Below, piece by piece: positions 1-7,526 of a DNA stretch of 16,904 bases (position 1 is its first letter; each line of letters opens with the position of its first letter). The translations under genes were made by a program, and so were the position numbers. The stretch is from Aquimarina sp. Lineage in GTDB: Bacteria; Bacteroidota; Bacteroidia; Flavobacteriales; Flavobacteriaceae. The stretch lies in contig JAHDEF010000017.1 of the NCBI GenBank assembly GCA_020628975.1, positions 1 through 16,904 of the forward strand, given 5' to 3'. The notes beneath the pieces were generated by a model. That model ran no database searches. It was not told the origin of the DNA and saw only the letters and a list, made by a program, of their open reading frames with translations.

Positions 1-1766
1 TAGTTGAAAGACAAGCTTTCGAAAATGCTGTTGAGCATGAATACAACAGAACAACTACCTTAATAGGTTCTGCAGTCTTGAAAATAAATCCTGATCACAA
101 ACTAAAATATACTTCCCTGTATATAAATGACGCCACTGATGAAATAGGGTACTTTGGCTTAGATGGAAATGGAAGAAATCGTGAAGCTAGAATAGATACT
201 GATAAAGGTTTCTTTATCTCAAATTCTCAATTTGACCAAAATACTATTATAGTGAATCAATTAATCGGTGAGAGTAGCATAAACGACAAACTTACTTTCG
301 ATTGGGGAATAGGTTATAATAAAGTATTTGCAAGACAACCAGACAGAAAAAGATTTGTTTTTGAACAATTTGATTCCTTATTGGATAATGACCCAACTAC
401 TAATGCTACATTTTTCAATAATACACGTTTTGATAATCAACGTTATTTTCAAGATATTGTAGACGATGAATGGAATGCTCGTGCTGAGTTGAACTATGAA
501 TTAAATGAATATATCAATTTTGATTTAGGATTCAATTTCAGAAATAAAGAAAGAGAATTTAGTAATATTAGATACGGATATGACTTTGCTAGTGATCGAA
601 TTGAAACCTCATCAGTAACCAACTTAAACGGGATTATAAATGCTGATAACTTTAATACTGGACTTTATGAAATAGCAGTATTCAATGGCTTAGATCCTTT
701 GGCACCGACCAGAAACGCTCCTGGTCTTCCTGAAAATTCATATACAGGTGAGTTAAATGCAATTGCTGCTTATTTGAATACAAAAATTAAAGTTAATGAT
801 AAGCTATCATTAGTTCCAGCACTAAGAATTGAGGACTTTAATCAACAGATTGTATATGATGCTATAAATTTAAGTCCAAATGATCCAGGGTTTCAAGAAG
901 CAAATGAAATCTTCTTTTTACCAAGTTTAAACATTAAGTATACTGCTTTTGATAATGCAAATGTTCGTTTATCAGGAAGTAGAACCGTTTCCAATCCAGA
1001 ATTCAAAGAAGTAGCTCCATATATTTATGAAGATGTAACTACAAGAGTTGGTGGAAATCCCGATTTGTTAGGAGAAACAGCATTTTCGGACATTTATAAT
1101 GTTGACGCAAAATTTGAATATTTCCCTTCACCTGGTGAATTATTTTCATTAGCTGTTTATGGAAAACAAATTAATGACCCTGTAAATAAAGTAATTACTA
1201 GTGATGCAACTGGGGTACAACGTTTCTTTAGAACTGGAGATAAAGCTGAAGTTATTGGTTTAGAAATAGAAGCCAGAAAAAATCTTATTAGTAAGGATAA
1301 CGAAGCCATTTTAACAGGGGGGTTAAATGTTTCATTAACTAAAACGGAGCAAGATTTAAAAACAGTGAATGCTCAAAGTCCTGGAGGTTTTAATACTTCA
1401 TTTGGGAATAAAACTTCTGACGAATTACAAGGGGCTTCTCCATGGATTATCAATGCTGATCTTACTTATAAGCCTAATTTAGGAGATTACAAACCTCAAA
1501 TTACTTTAGTATACTCTCAATCATCAGACCGAATAGATGCTTTAGGAGCTGGTAATCTAGGAAATATCGTAGAAAAATCAGTACCATTTTTAGACTTTGT
1601 CTTTAAAAGTTCATTTACTGAAAATCTAAGTATGAGCTTAGCTATTAAAAATATCCTAAATCAAAATTTAGATTTCGTTAGAGAAGATACACCTCAAGGT
1701 GATGTGATTACTAGTAGATACAAGCAAGGTTTGGATATAGGAGTAAATTTTAAATATAACTTTTAA
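1..1766 (+). CDS. TonB-dependent receptor, C-terminal part (5' end outside window)
   Basis: This is the beta-barrel part of an outer-membrane TonB-dependent receptor, which imports a ligand into the periplasm using TonB-ExbBD energy. The frame is open from base 3 with no start codon needed, so the gene enters from the left and about 587 residues are visible; the TonB box, plug and first strands are missing. The segment around 900-1200 has the usual late-barrel pattern (SGSRTVSNPEF, then VGGNPDL, then the GELFSLAVYGK strand). The protein ends in alternating hydrophobic residues with a terminal Phe (FKYNF), the usual Omp85/BAM recognition end. The next gene, 18 nt downstream, encodes a broken surface lipoprotein instead of a SusD-like protein, so this is not a classical SusCD pair. 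Substrate unknown. The barrel assignment is firm. Confidence 0.9.
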   Translation, partial: VERQAFENAVEHEYNRTTTLIGSAVLKINPDHKLKYTSLYINDATDEIGYFGLDGNGRNREARIDTDKGFFISNSQFDQNTIIVNQLIGESSINDKLTFDWGIGYNKVFARQPDRKRFVFEQFDSLLDNDPTTNATFFNNTRFDNQRYFQDIVDDEWNARAELNYELNEYINFDLGFNFRNKEREFSNIRYGYDFASDRIETSSVTNLNGIINADNFNTGLYEIAVFNGLDPLAPTRNAPGLPENSYTGELNAIAAYLNTKIKVNDKLSLVPALRIEDFNQQIVYDAINLSPNDPGFQEANEIFFLPSLNIKYTAFDNANVRLSGSRTVSNPEFKEVAPYIYEDVTTRVGGNPDLLGETAFSDIYNVDAKFEYFPSPGELFSLAVYGKQINDPVNKVITSDATGVQRFFRTGDKAEVIGLEIEARKNLISKDNEAILTGGLNVSLTKTEQDLKTVNAQSPGGFNTSFGNKTSDELQGASPWIINADLTYKPNLGDYKPQITLVYSQSSDRIDALGAGNLGNIVEKSVPFLDFVFKSSFTENLSMSLAIKNILNQNLDFVREDTPQGDVITSRYKQGLDIGVNFKYNF

Positions 1767-1784
1767 TTAATAATCAACTCAAAA

Positions 1785-2941
1785 ATGAAAAATTACAAAT
1801 TTTTATTATCTAGCTTAATAGCTGTAGGAACACTTTTTGTTAGTTGTTCAGACGATGACAATGCCCCAGTTGTTATTAACAATGGAAATGAAAGTATTAT
1901 ACTTCCTGAGGGCGCAGTGGCAATTGGATGTACATTATGATTTAGATTTAGTAGCAGGTATATGTACTTACCGAGGCTTTATTTGTACCTAACGATATTA
2001 CATTATCAATGGCAGCAGGAACTAAAGTAGAAGCTTTAGTGAGCGATGATATTTTTATTGCTGTGCAACAAGGTGGAAACATAGAGGCTAATGGTACTGC
2101 AGCAAATCCAATTGTTTTGACATCATTTAGAACTAATGCTCAAGCTGGTGATTGGGGTGGACTTATCGTACTAGGTAAAGCACCAATCAATTCAGTTGCA
2201 AATTTAGCAACACAAACATCTACTTCTGAGATAGGAAACTTACCTTATGGAGGAAATGATGAAGATGATGATTCTGGAACTATTCGTTACGTACGTGTAG
2301 AATATTCTGGTGGTAGTGCTTCAGGATCTCAAGAAAATAACGGATTCTCTTTTTATGGGGTAGGAAGAGGAACAAATGTAGAATTTATCCAAGCATACGA
2401 AGGTGCTGATGATGGTGTAGAATTTTTTGGAGGTACAGTTAATGCAAGTAATATTGTAGTAACAAATTGTGAGGATGATTCTGTTGACTGGACTGAAGGT
2501 TTTTCAGGTGTTTTAACGGACGTTTACATTAGCCATGGTTCTGATCATGATAAAGGAATAGAAGCTGATGGATTTAATACTGATTTAGGAAACTTATCTA
2601 GCCCTGCTTTTTTCTCTGCTCCAACAGTGACTAACTTAACGATTGATGGATCTAGTGATACTGACGATGAAGCTATTCGTTTGAGAGCTGGTACTAGAGC
2701 TACTTTCAATAATGTAGTTATAAATAATTTCGAAGAAGGATTTGATTTAGACGATGCTGAAACTGGTGTAGGTGTTACTGCTGATGAGACCAATATTAAC
2801 GGAATCGTTTTCAATAACGTTACTACTAACTTGAAAAATGACACTGGAGCAACTTTTACAGAAGCTGACGTGATTTCTAATGAAGGAACGGCAACCGGAA
2901 CAGCATTTAGTACTTGGGGCGCTGGATGGACTGTTGAATAA
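1785..2941 (+). pseudogene. Receptor-associated surface lipoprotein, disrupted by two frameshifts
   Basis: The gene starts at ATG 1785 with a lipoprotein signal (MKNYKFLLSS, then FVSC with the lipidated Cys, then an acidic SDDDN tail). Frame 3 hits TGA at 1938-1940. The protein continues in frame 1 from 1927 (DVHYDLDLVAG), then in frame 2 from about 1955-1961 (YVLTEALFVPND) to the stop at 2941. Each junction equals one extra or two missing bases. The main body is a repeat-rich, probably beta-helical domain with motifs such as GDWGGLIV, DDGVEFFGG and DDSVDWTEGF; I recognise this as a flavobacterial family of unknown function found next to TonB-dependent receptors. ATG 2009 opens the long frame, but homologous-looking coding continues upstream of it, so it is probably an internal Met. 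The cause may be a real pseudogene or sequence errors; a programmed event is less likely. Confidence 0.7.
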
Positions 2942-2962
2942 CATAATTTCTAATAAAACACT

Positions 2963-2991
2963 AAAAACCGCTCCAAGTGAGCGGTTTTTTT
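2963..2991 (+). terminator. Rho-independent terminator after receptor/lipoprotein operon
   Basis: An A-tract and CCGCTC pair with GAGCGG and a T-tract (11-bp stem counting the A/T pairs, loop CAAGT), ending in seven Ts at 2985-2991. It lies 22 bp after the lipoprotein stop and just before the next promoter. Because of the A-rich left arm it could also work on the minus strand. Confidence 0.9.
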
Positions 2992-2998
2992 ATGCCCA

Positions 2999-3006
2999 TA
3001 ACTTTG
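2999..3006 (+). promoter_or_regulatory. Candidate -7 element (TAACTTTG) for the LuxE-like gene
   Basis: TAACTTTG matches the Bacteroidota TAnnTTTG element and lies 12 bp before ATG 3019. A second match, TACTTTTG, lies at 3007-3014. I see no clear -33 TTG. If used, the transcript leader would be only a few bases, which supports ATG 3019 as the start and argues against the GTG at 2977 inside the terminator. Confidence 0.5.
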
Positions 3007-3018
3007 TACTTTTGCTTT

Positions 3019-3996
3019 ATGCAAAAAAACATTTTTAGCATTTCTTCTGAAAAAGACTTTCAAGAAACAGCACTTGAAGTTTTCAAATACCAATATCAAA
3101 ACAACAAGGTATACCAACGCTATTGCAACCTTTTAGGGAAGTCAAAAAAAACGGTAAAAGCGATAGAAGAAATTCCTTTTTTGCCTATCAAGTTTTTTAA
3201 AACTAACACAATAATAAGTACAGAACAGACGGAAGAAATTATATTTTCTAGTAGTGGTACGACTGGTAGTATAACCAGCAAACACTATGTGAATGATTTA
3301 TCCGTATACGAACAAAGCTATTTAGAAGCTTTTAAACTATTTTATGGCGACATTACGGAGTATTGTGTGCTGGCACTATTACCTTCTTATCTAGAGCGTA
3401 AAGGTTCTTCCTTAATCTATATGGTAGAAGATCTTATTCAACGATCGAATCATAGCGAAAGTGGTTTTTATTTGAATAATCACCAAGAATTGAGTGATAC
3501 GCTTCTCAAACTTGATAAAGAAGGACAAAAAGTATTGCTAATAGGGGTTTCTTTTGCATTACTTGACTTTATAAAACTTTATACTTTCAACCTTAAAAAT
3601 ACTACCGTAATGGAAACTGGCGGTATGAAAGGAAGAAGAAAAGAAATAACAAGATTTGAACTACATCACTTACTAAAAGAAGGTTTTGGCGTATCTGAAA
3701 TTCATAGTGAATACGGTATGACCGAATTACTTTCACAAGCATATAGCCTAGGAAATGGTATTTTTCAATCTCCGCCTTGGATGAAAATTCTGACTCGAAA
3801 TACTGAAAACCCATTAGAAATTATTCCAAACACTAAAACCGGAGGGCTTAACGTTATTGACCTGGCTAATTACCATTCCTGTAGTTTTATTGCGACACAA
3901 GATTTGGGTAAAGTGCATGATTTTGATCGTTTTGAAGTACTCGGTCGTTTCGATAATAGCGATATTCGAGGGTGTAATTTGATGTCTATACAATAA
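3019..3996 (+). CDS. LuxE/PaaK-family acyl-adenylating enzyme (acyltransferase)
   Basis: A 325-residue cytoplasmic enzyme of the ANL-like fold that activates a carboxylic acid with ATP and transfers the acyl group to a thiol, as in LuxE acyl-protein synthetase and phenylacetate-CoA ligases. Visible motifs: the phosphate-binding loop SSSGTTG (residues 77-83), TGGMKGRRKE (200-209), EYGMTE (231-236), the ATQDLG segment (292-297, with the usual ribose-binding Asp) and GRFDNSDIRG near the end. It is shorter than typical LuxE or PaaK and lacks most of the C-terminal lid. Cys319, six residues from the end, could be an acyl-thioester site, as proposed for the C-terminal Cys of LuxE; this is inference. 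No luxA, B, C or D gene is nearby, so bioluminescence is not implied. It appears monocistronic, between a terminator and a 143-bp gap. Family confident, substrate unknown. Confidence 0.85.
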   Translation: MQKNIFSISSEKDFQETALEVFKYQYQNNKVYQRYCNLLGKSKKTVKAIEEIPFLPIKFFKTNTIISTEQTEEIIFSSSGTTGSITSKHYVNDLSVYEQSYLEAFKLFYGDITEYCVLALLPSYLERKGSSLIYMVEDLIQRSNHSESGFYLNNHQELSDTLLKLDKEGQKVLLIGVSFALLDFIKLYTFNLKNTTVMETGGMKGRRKEITRFELHHLLKEGFGVSEIHSEYGMTELLSQAYSLGNGIFQSPPWMKILTRNTENPLEIIPNTKTGGLNVIDLANYHSCSFIATQDLGKVHDFDRFEVLGRFDNSDIRGCNLMSIQ

Positions 3997-4139
3997 ATTC
4001 AACTTATTTATCGGTATTTAAGCTTCTTAAAAACAACATTTTAACTATTTTTTAAACGATAAAATGCAATTTTTTATGGTCAACGTGTAATTTGAACGGT
4101 TTTTCTTGTTAAATTTAAAGAACCAAATTTACAAACCCC

Positions 4140-4394
4140 ATGATATCAACCTCTAAGACTTCGCTTCCGAAAATGATTTGCTCTATCCTAGGACATCGTT
4201 TTATGAGATCAAAACAAATTACCACTCATATTAAAGAATATAAATGTGATTGTTGTGGCAAAGAAGTGACCACTCACACGAATGGAAATGTGGTACCACT
4301 AACCGAAGACCTAAAAGTAATTCATCAGGGATTAGAGCAATTAGTATTAAGACGCTCTCGAAAAAAAGCTAGGCGTTTAAAAGCAACCGCTTAA
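4140..4394 (+). CDS. Small putative zinc-binding protein of unknown function
   Basis: An 84-residue protein. It has a CSILGH segment (C13, H18: C-x4-H) followed by CDCCGKEV (C35, C37, C38), a possible C/H...CxxC zinc site of the small-ribbon kind. The C-terminus is strongly basic (RRSRKKARRLK), suggesting nucleic-acid or ribosome contact; this is inference. There is no signal peptide or membrane segment. It resembles short flavobacterial proteins of the type sometimes named DUF1660 or 'prophage protein', but I see no other phage gene here. ATG 4140 is the only sensible start. It converges on thiL with both stop codons inside one TTAA, so neither gene has room for a terminator between them. 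Probably a real gene because of the cysteine pattern and coding-like composition; function unknown. Confidence 0.65.
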   Translation: MISTSKTSLPKMICSILGHRFMRSKQITTHIKEYKCDCCGKEVTTHTNGNVVPLTEDLKVIHQGLEQLVLRRSRKKARRLKATA

Positions 4395-5440
4395 TTTTCT
4401 GATAACGCATTCCAACCTCTCGCCTTTATTTCCACTTTAGTATTCCCTCGAGTAACTAAATAAATTCCATTATTTTCAGGGGTGATATGACCAATTACCG
4501 TTAAGCTTGGATTGGCTTTTATTTTATTAAAATCTTCCTGTTTTATCGTAAATAAAAGTTCGTAGTCTTCGCCTCCACTTAAGGCAATAGTAGTACTATC
4601 TAGCTCAAATTCTTCACAAGTAGCAATAACTGTAGGGTCTAGAGGAATTTTATCCTCGTAAAGTGTAGCCCCCACTTTTGACGATTTACAGATATGCATA
4701 ATTTCTGAAGAAAGTCCATCGCTTACATCGATCATACTTGTGGGTTGTACATCAAGTTCATTTAGAAGCTCTATGACATCTTTTCTCGCTTCTGGTTTTA
4801 ATTGACGTTCAACAATATAAGTATAGGGATCTAAATCGGGTTGATTATTTGGGTTTACTTTAAATACTTCATTTTCTCTTTCAAGTACTTGCAACCCCAA
4901 GTAAGCCCCGCCAATATCACCACTTAACACCACAAGATCATTATCTTTAGCCCCATCGCGATAAACAATATTCTCCTTTTTGGCATGTCCTAAAGCCGTA
5001 ATACTAATTAATAAGCCTTTTTGTGAAGAAGTGGTATCACCACCAATAACATCAATATTATATATTTTGGCTGCAGTACGTATTCCTGCATATAGTTCTT
5101 CCAGCGCTTCTAGAGGAAAACGATTGCTAACCGCTATAGATACCGTAATTTGTTTAGGAATAGCATTCATAGCATATACATCCGAAAGATTTACCATAAC
5201 AGATTTATACCCCAAGTGTTTCAAAGGAACATATGATAGGTCAAAGTGAACACCTTCTACCAATAAATCAGTAGTAATTACACATTGTTGATCACCAAAA
5301 TCAACTACAGCAGCATCATCACCAATACTTTTAAGAGTGCTTTCATGTTTGATATCAAAATGTTGTGTCAAATGTTCAATCAATCCGAATTCTCCTAAAT
5401 CCGATAAAGCTGTTCTCTTAGGTTGCTTGTCTTCTATCAT
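4391..5440 (-). CDS. thiL: Thiamine-monophosphate kinase
   Basis: ThiL phosphorylates thiamine monophosphate with ATP to give thiamine diphosphate, the last step of cofactor synthesis, in the cytoplasm. The 349-residue length is normal. The conserved metal and nucleotide motifs are in order: GDDAAV (40-45), TTDLLVEGVHF (56-66), NLSDVYAMNA (84-93), GGDTT (133-137), IDVSDGLSSE (237-246) and SGGEDYELLF (288-297). ATG 5440 is preceded on the minus strand by a TATTTTTG element at 5445-5452, leaving an almost leaderless transcript. No other thiamine gene lies in the window and no THI box is evident upstream, so it appears to be a single gene. Its stop overlaps that of the convergent small zinc-protein gene. 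Confidence 0.96.
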   Translation of the reverse strand: MIEDKQPKRTALSDLGEFGLIEHLTQHFDIKHESTLKSIGDDAAVVDFGDQQCVITTDLLVEGVHFDLSYVPLKHLGYKSVMVNLSDVYAMNAIPKQITVSIAVSNRFPLEALEELYAGIRTAAKIYNIDVIGGDTTSSQKGLLISITALGHAKKENIVYRDGAKDNDLVVLSGDIGGAYLGLQVLERENEVFKVNPNNQPDLDPYTYIVERQLKPEARKDVIELLNELDVQPTSMIDVSDGLSSEIMHICKSSKVGATLYEDKIPLDPTVIATCEEFELDSTTIALSGGEDYELLFTIKQEDFNKIKANPSLTVIGHITPENNGIYLVTRGNTKVEIKARGWNALSEN

Positions 5441-5444
5441 ACTG

Positions 5445-5452
5445 CAAAAATA
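5445..5452 (-). promoter_or_regulatory. Candidate -7 element (TATTTTTG) for thiL
   Basis: The minus strand reads TATTTTTG, matching TAnnTTTG, only 4 bp before the thiL ATG. No well-spaced -33 TTG was found (a TTTG is only 11 bp upstream), so this is moderate support; in AT-rich DNA the motif also arises by chance. Confidence 0.4.
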
Positions 5453-5484
5453 AGTATTCCGTTCAAACCGCGTATATGTTTTTG

Positions 5485-5694
5485 GGTAGAAGGTTGAAGG
5501 CTGAGGGAAGGAAATGACATAAAGGGTGAGTACGTCGACTTAGCTCGGTATAAATTAAAGTCGAACCCTGTATGGATGTGTTAAATTTCACAATACCACC
5601 CTTCGACTAATCGCTCAGGGTTCGATTGGCACTTAGGAAAAGTGCCTTCTACCTAGCTTGGCAGAAACTAAAGTAGAAGTCTGCCAATAGGTAG
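5485..5694. repeat. Cluster of palindromes in the thiL-sulfatase gap
   Basis: The 393-bp gap 5441-5833 has no convincing gene. Its middle is packed with inverted repeats: GGTAGAAGG (5485-5493) with CCTTCTACC (5645-5653); TCGACTT (5535-5541) with AAGTCGA (5558-5564); TCGAACCCTG (5561-5570) with CAGGGTTCGA (5616-5625); GGCACTT (5628-5634) with AAGTGCC (5640-5646); and CTACCTA-gc-TTGGCAG (5649-5664) with CTGCCAATAGGTAG (5681-5694). Some pairings exclude each other. The CTTCGACT..CGCTCAGGG text resembles dispersed intergenic repeats I know from Bacteroidota. No T-run follows the last hairpin, so it is not a simple terminator. The flanks (5453-5484, 5695-5833) show nothing else I can name. Confidence 0.7.
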
Positions 5695-5833
5695 GTTAGG
5701 ATACTTTTTTAGCAAAAAGTACATCCCATACACAAGCAATCTAGTAGAGTTTATGTTTTACAGAACAATTATTGCGTATTATTACTATAATTAGCATTTT
5801 CAATAATGTAATTTGCTAGACCAATCGTTTGTT

Positions 5834-7342
5834 ATGATAAAATTTATTGTTTTTGCGCTGTTAATCTTAAACGTATTTGCAGCCTGCAATTCGAAAATCG
5901 AGAAAAACAAGCCCAATATTGTATTCCTTTTTACAGATGACCAAACCTATACTACTATTAGAGCTTTAGGCAACGATGAAATCTTCACGCCTAATATGGA
6001 TAAACTTGTCAAAAATGGAACAAGCTTTACACATACCTATAATATGGGCGCGTGGAGTGGCGCTGTTTGTGCTGCTTCTCGAGCTATGATGATTTCTGGA
6101 AGATCGGTGTGGGATGCGAACGAATTTAGACAGCATTGGATAAAAGGAGATTCTATACAACAAACATGGGGGCAATTAATGAAACAGGAAGGCTATGAAA
6201 CTTATATGACCGGAAAATGGCATGTAAATGCTAAAGCAAACTCGGTTTTTGATCATGTAATTCACGAACGCCCAGGAATGCCTAAAGATGCTTGGGAATT
6301 TCGAGAAATGGAGGAGAAGTTTGATCGTATAGAAAAACTAGAGAATGTAGATTTTAGAACGATTCTACCAGTTGGTTATAACCGCCCTAAGGATAAAAAC
6401 GACAAAACTTGGTTGCCCAATGATCGATCGCAAGGTGGTTTTTGGGAAGGAGGGAAACATTGGAGCGAAGTGTTGGCGGAAGACGCCATAAATTATATAA
6501 ATACAGCGGCAACAAATGAATCACCTTTCTTTATGTATTTGGCCTTTAATGCCCCTCATGACCCGAGACAAGCACCCGAGGAATTCTTGAAATTATATGA
6601 TGAAGAAAAAATAACTGTTCCGAAAAATTGGTTGCCCGAATATCCTGATCGTCATTTAATAGGAAACGGAAATCGATTGAGAGATGAAAATCTTGCGCCT
6701 TACCCTAGAAGCGCTTATGCCATCAAAACGCACTTAAAGGAATATTACGCAAGTATTTCTCATTTAGATGCTCAGATTGGTAAAATTCTAGCCGCTTTAG
6801 AAAAATCGGGTAAAAAAGACAATACCTATATTATACTATCATCAGATCATGGATTGGCTATGGGAAAACATGGTTTTATGGGGAAACAAAACTTATACGA
6901 TCATAGTATTCGACCTCCATTAGTAATTGTAGGGCCCGATATTCCAAAACAAAAACAAGTGAATGCCGATGTTTATTTGCAAGATGTAATGGCAACCAGT
7001 CTTGAATTAGCAGGAGTAGAAAAACCTGACTATGTTTTTTTTAATAGTTTTAAAGATTTAGCTCAAGGAAAACAAGAAAAAAGTCACTATCATCAAATCT
7101 ATGGAGCGTATCTAAGATTGCAACGCATGATTCGAAAAGATAATTTTAAGCTATTGGTGTATCCAAAAGCACAAAAAGTAAAGTTATTTGATCTGAAAAA
7201 TGATCCCGATGAAATGCACGATATATCAAAAAAATACCCCAATAAGGTGGAACAACTATTTAAGGACTTAAAGCATTTACAAATAGAAATGAATGATGCT
7301 TTGGAATTGGGGGGTTTAGAGAATTATTTAAAAAGTTTATGA
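5834..7342 (+). CDS. Sulfatase, formylglycine-dependent (family S1), lipoprotein
   Basis: A 502-residue type I sulfatase that hydrolyses sulfate esters, most likely on an algal polysaccharide or its oligosaccharides. ATG 5834 is chosen over an in-frame TTG at 5813 because it begins directly with a signal sequence, MIKFIVFALLILNVFAAC; Cys18 looks like a lipidation site although Phe at -3 is unusual. The catalytic Cys79 sits in C-A-A-S-R, the CxAxR form that formylglycine-generating enzyme converts. Other alkaline-phosphatase-superfamily residues are present: D35-D36 (FTDDQ), K128 and H130 (GKWH), H242 (APHD), D338-H339 (SSDHG) and K351 (GKQ). The length is normal and there is no visible T9SS C-terminal domain. 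A GH2 enzyme follows 184 bp downstream, with a hairpin repeat between, suggesting joint glycan degradation. Exact substrate and S1 subfamily cannot be called from motifs alone. Confidence 0.93.
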   Translation: MIKFIVFALLILNVFAACNSKIEKNKPNIVFLFTDDQTYTTIRALGNDEIFTPNMDKLVKNGTSFTHTYNMGAWSGAVCAASRAMMISGRSVWDANEFRQHWIKGDSIQQTWGQLMKQEGYETYMTGKWHVNAKANSVFDHVIHERPGMPKDAWEFREMEEKFDRIEKLENVDFRTILPVGYNRPKDKNDKTWLPNDRSQGGFWEGGKHWSEVLAEDAINYINTAATNESPFFMYLAFNAPHDPRQAPEEFLKLYDEEKITVPKNWLPEYPDRHLIGNGNRLRDENLAPYPRSAYAIKTHLKEYYASISHLDAQIGKILAALEKSGKKDNTYIILSSDHGLAMGKHGFMGKQNLYDHSIRPPLVIVGPDIPKQKQVNADVYLQDVMATSLELAGVEKPDYVFFNSFKDLAQGKQEKSHYHQIYGAYLRLQRMIRKDNFKLLVYPKAQKVKLFDLKNDPDEMHDISKKYPNKVEQLFKDLKHLQIEMNDALELGGLENYLKSL

Positions 7343-7392
7343 TCTAAAAATAGTATAGTTTTAGCTTAATTGAAACTAGAAACTATTATTGC

Positions 7393-7473
7393 GTCATGCT
7401 GAATTTATTTCAGCATCTCATTGAGATTATAAAAAATCAATAGGATGCGATTCCTTGTCAAGCAAGGAATGAC
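7393..7473 (+). repeat. Two-hairpin interspersed repeat, copy 1 (inverted relative to copy 2)
   Basis: An 81-bp unit bounded by GTCAT and ATGAC. Hairpin A is ATGCTGAA (7396-7403) with TTCAGCAT (7409-7416). Hairpin B is ATTCCTTG (7450-7457) with CAAGGAAT (7463-7470). It lies 50 bp after the sulfatase stop and 53 bp before the GH2 start. An 80-bp copy in reverse orientation is at 9996-10075. The layout resembles REP/BIME-type intergenic elements; it may attenuate or stabilise the 3' end of the sulfatase mRNA. Confidence 0.88.
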
Positions 7474-7526
7474 TAAACAAAAAATTTGCACTAGTAATTG
7501 CTGTTAATCAGTTTATTTAAAACATT

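Noticed and set aside
2009..2941. Separate 310-residue gene starting at ATG 2009
   Set aside because: Protein-like sequence of the same family continues upstream in the same frame (YVLTEALFVPND), and the signal peptide is found at 1785 in another frame; this is better read as a broken gene.
2545..2944. Minus-strand open frames across the lipoprotein body
   Set aside because: Low-complexity Ser/Val/Thr-rich shadows of the repeat-rich coding strand, with no family resemblance.
2977..3018. GTG 2977 as a start giving a 339-residue LuxE-like protein
   Set aside because: It lies in the terminator hairpin and would make the promoter element coding; ATG 3019 starts the family-like N-terminus.
4980..5249. 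Plus-strand 89-residue frame inside thiL
   Set aside because: Antisense shadow of conserved thiL motifs.
5813..5833. TTG 5813 as the sulfatase start
   Set aside because: It adds a polar stretch before the signal sequence; ATG 5834 begins the signal directly.
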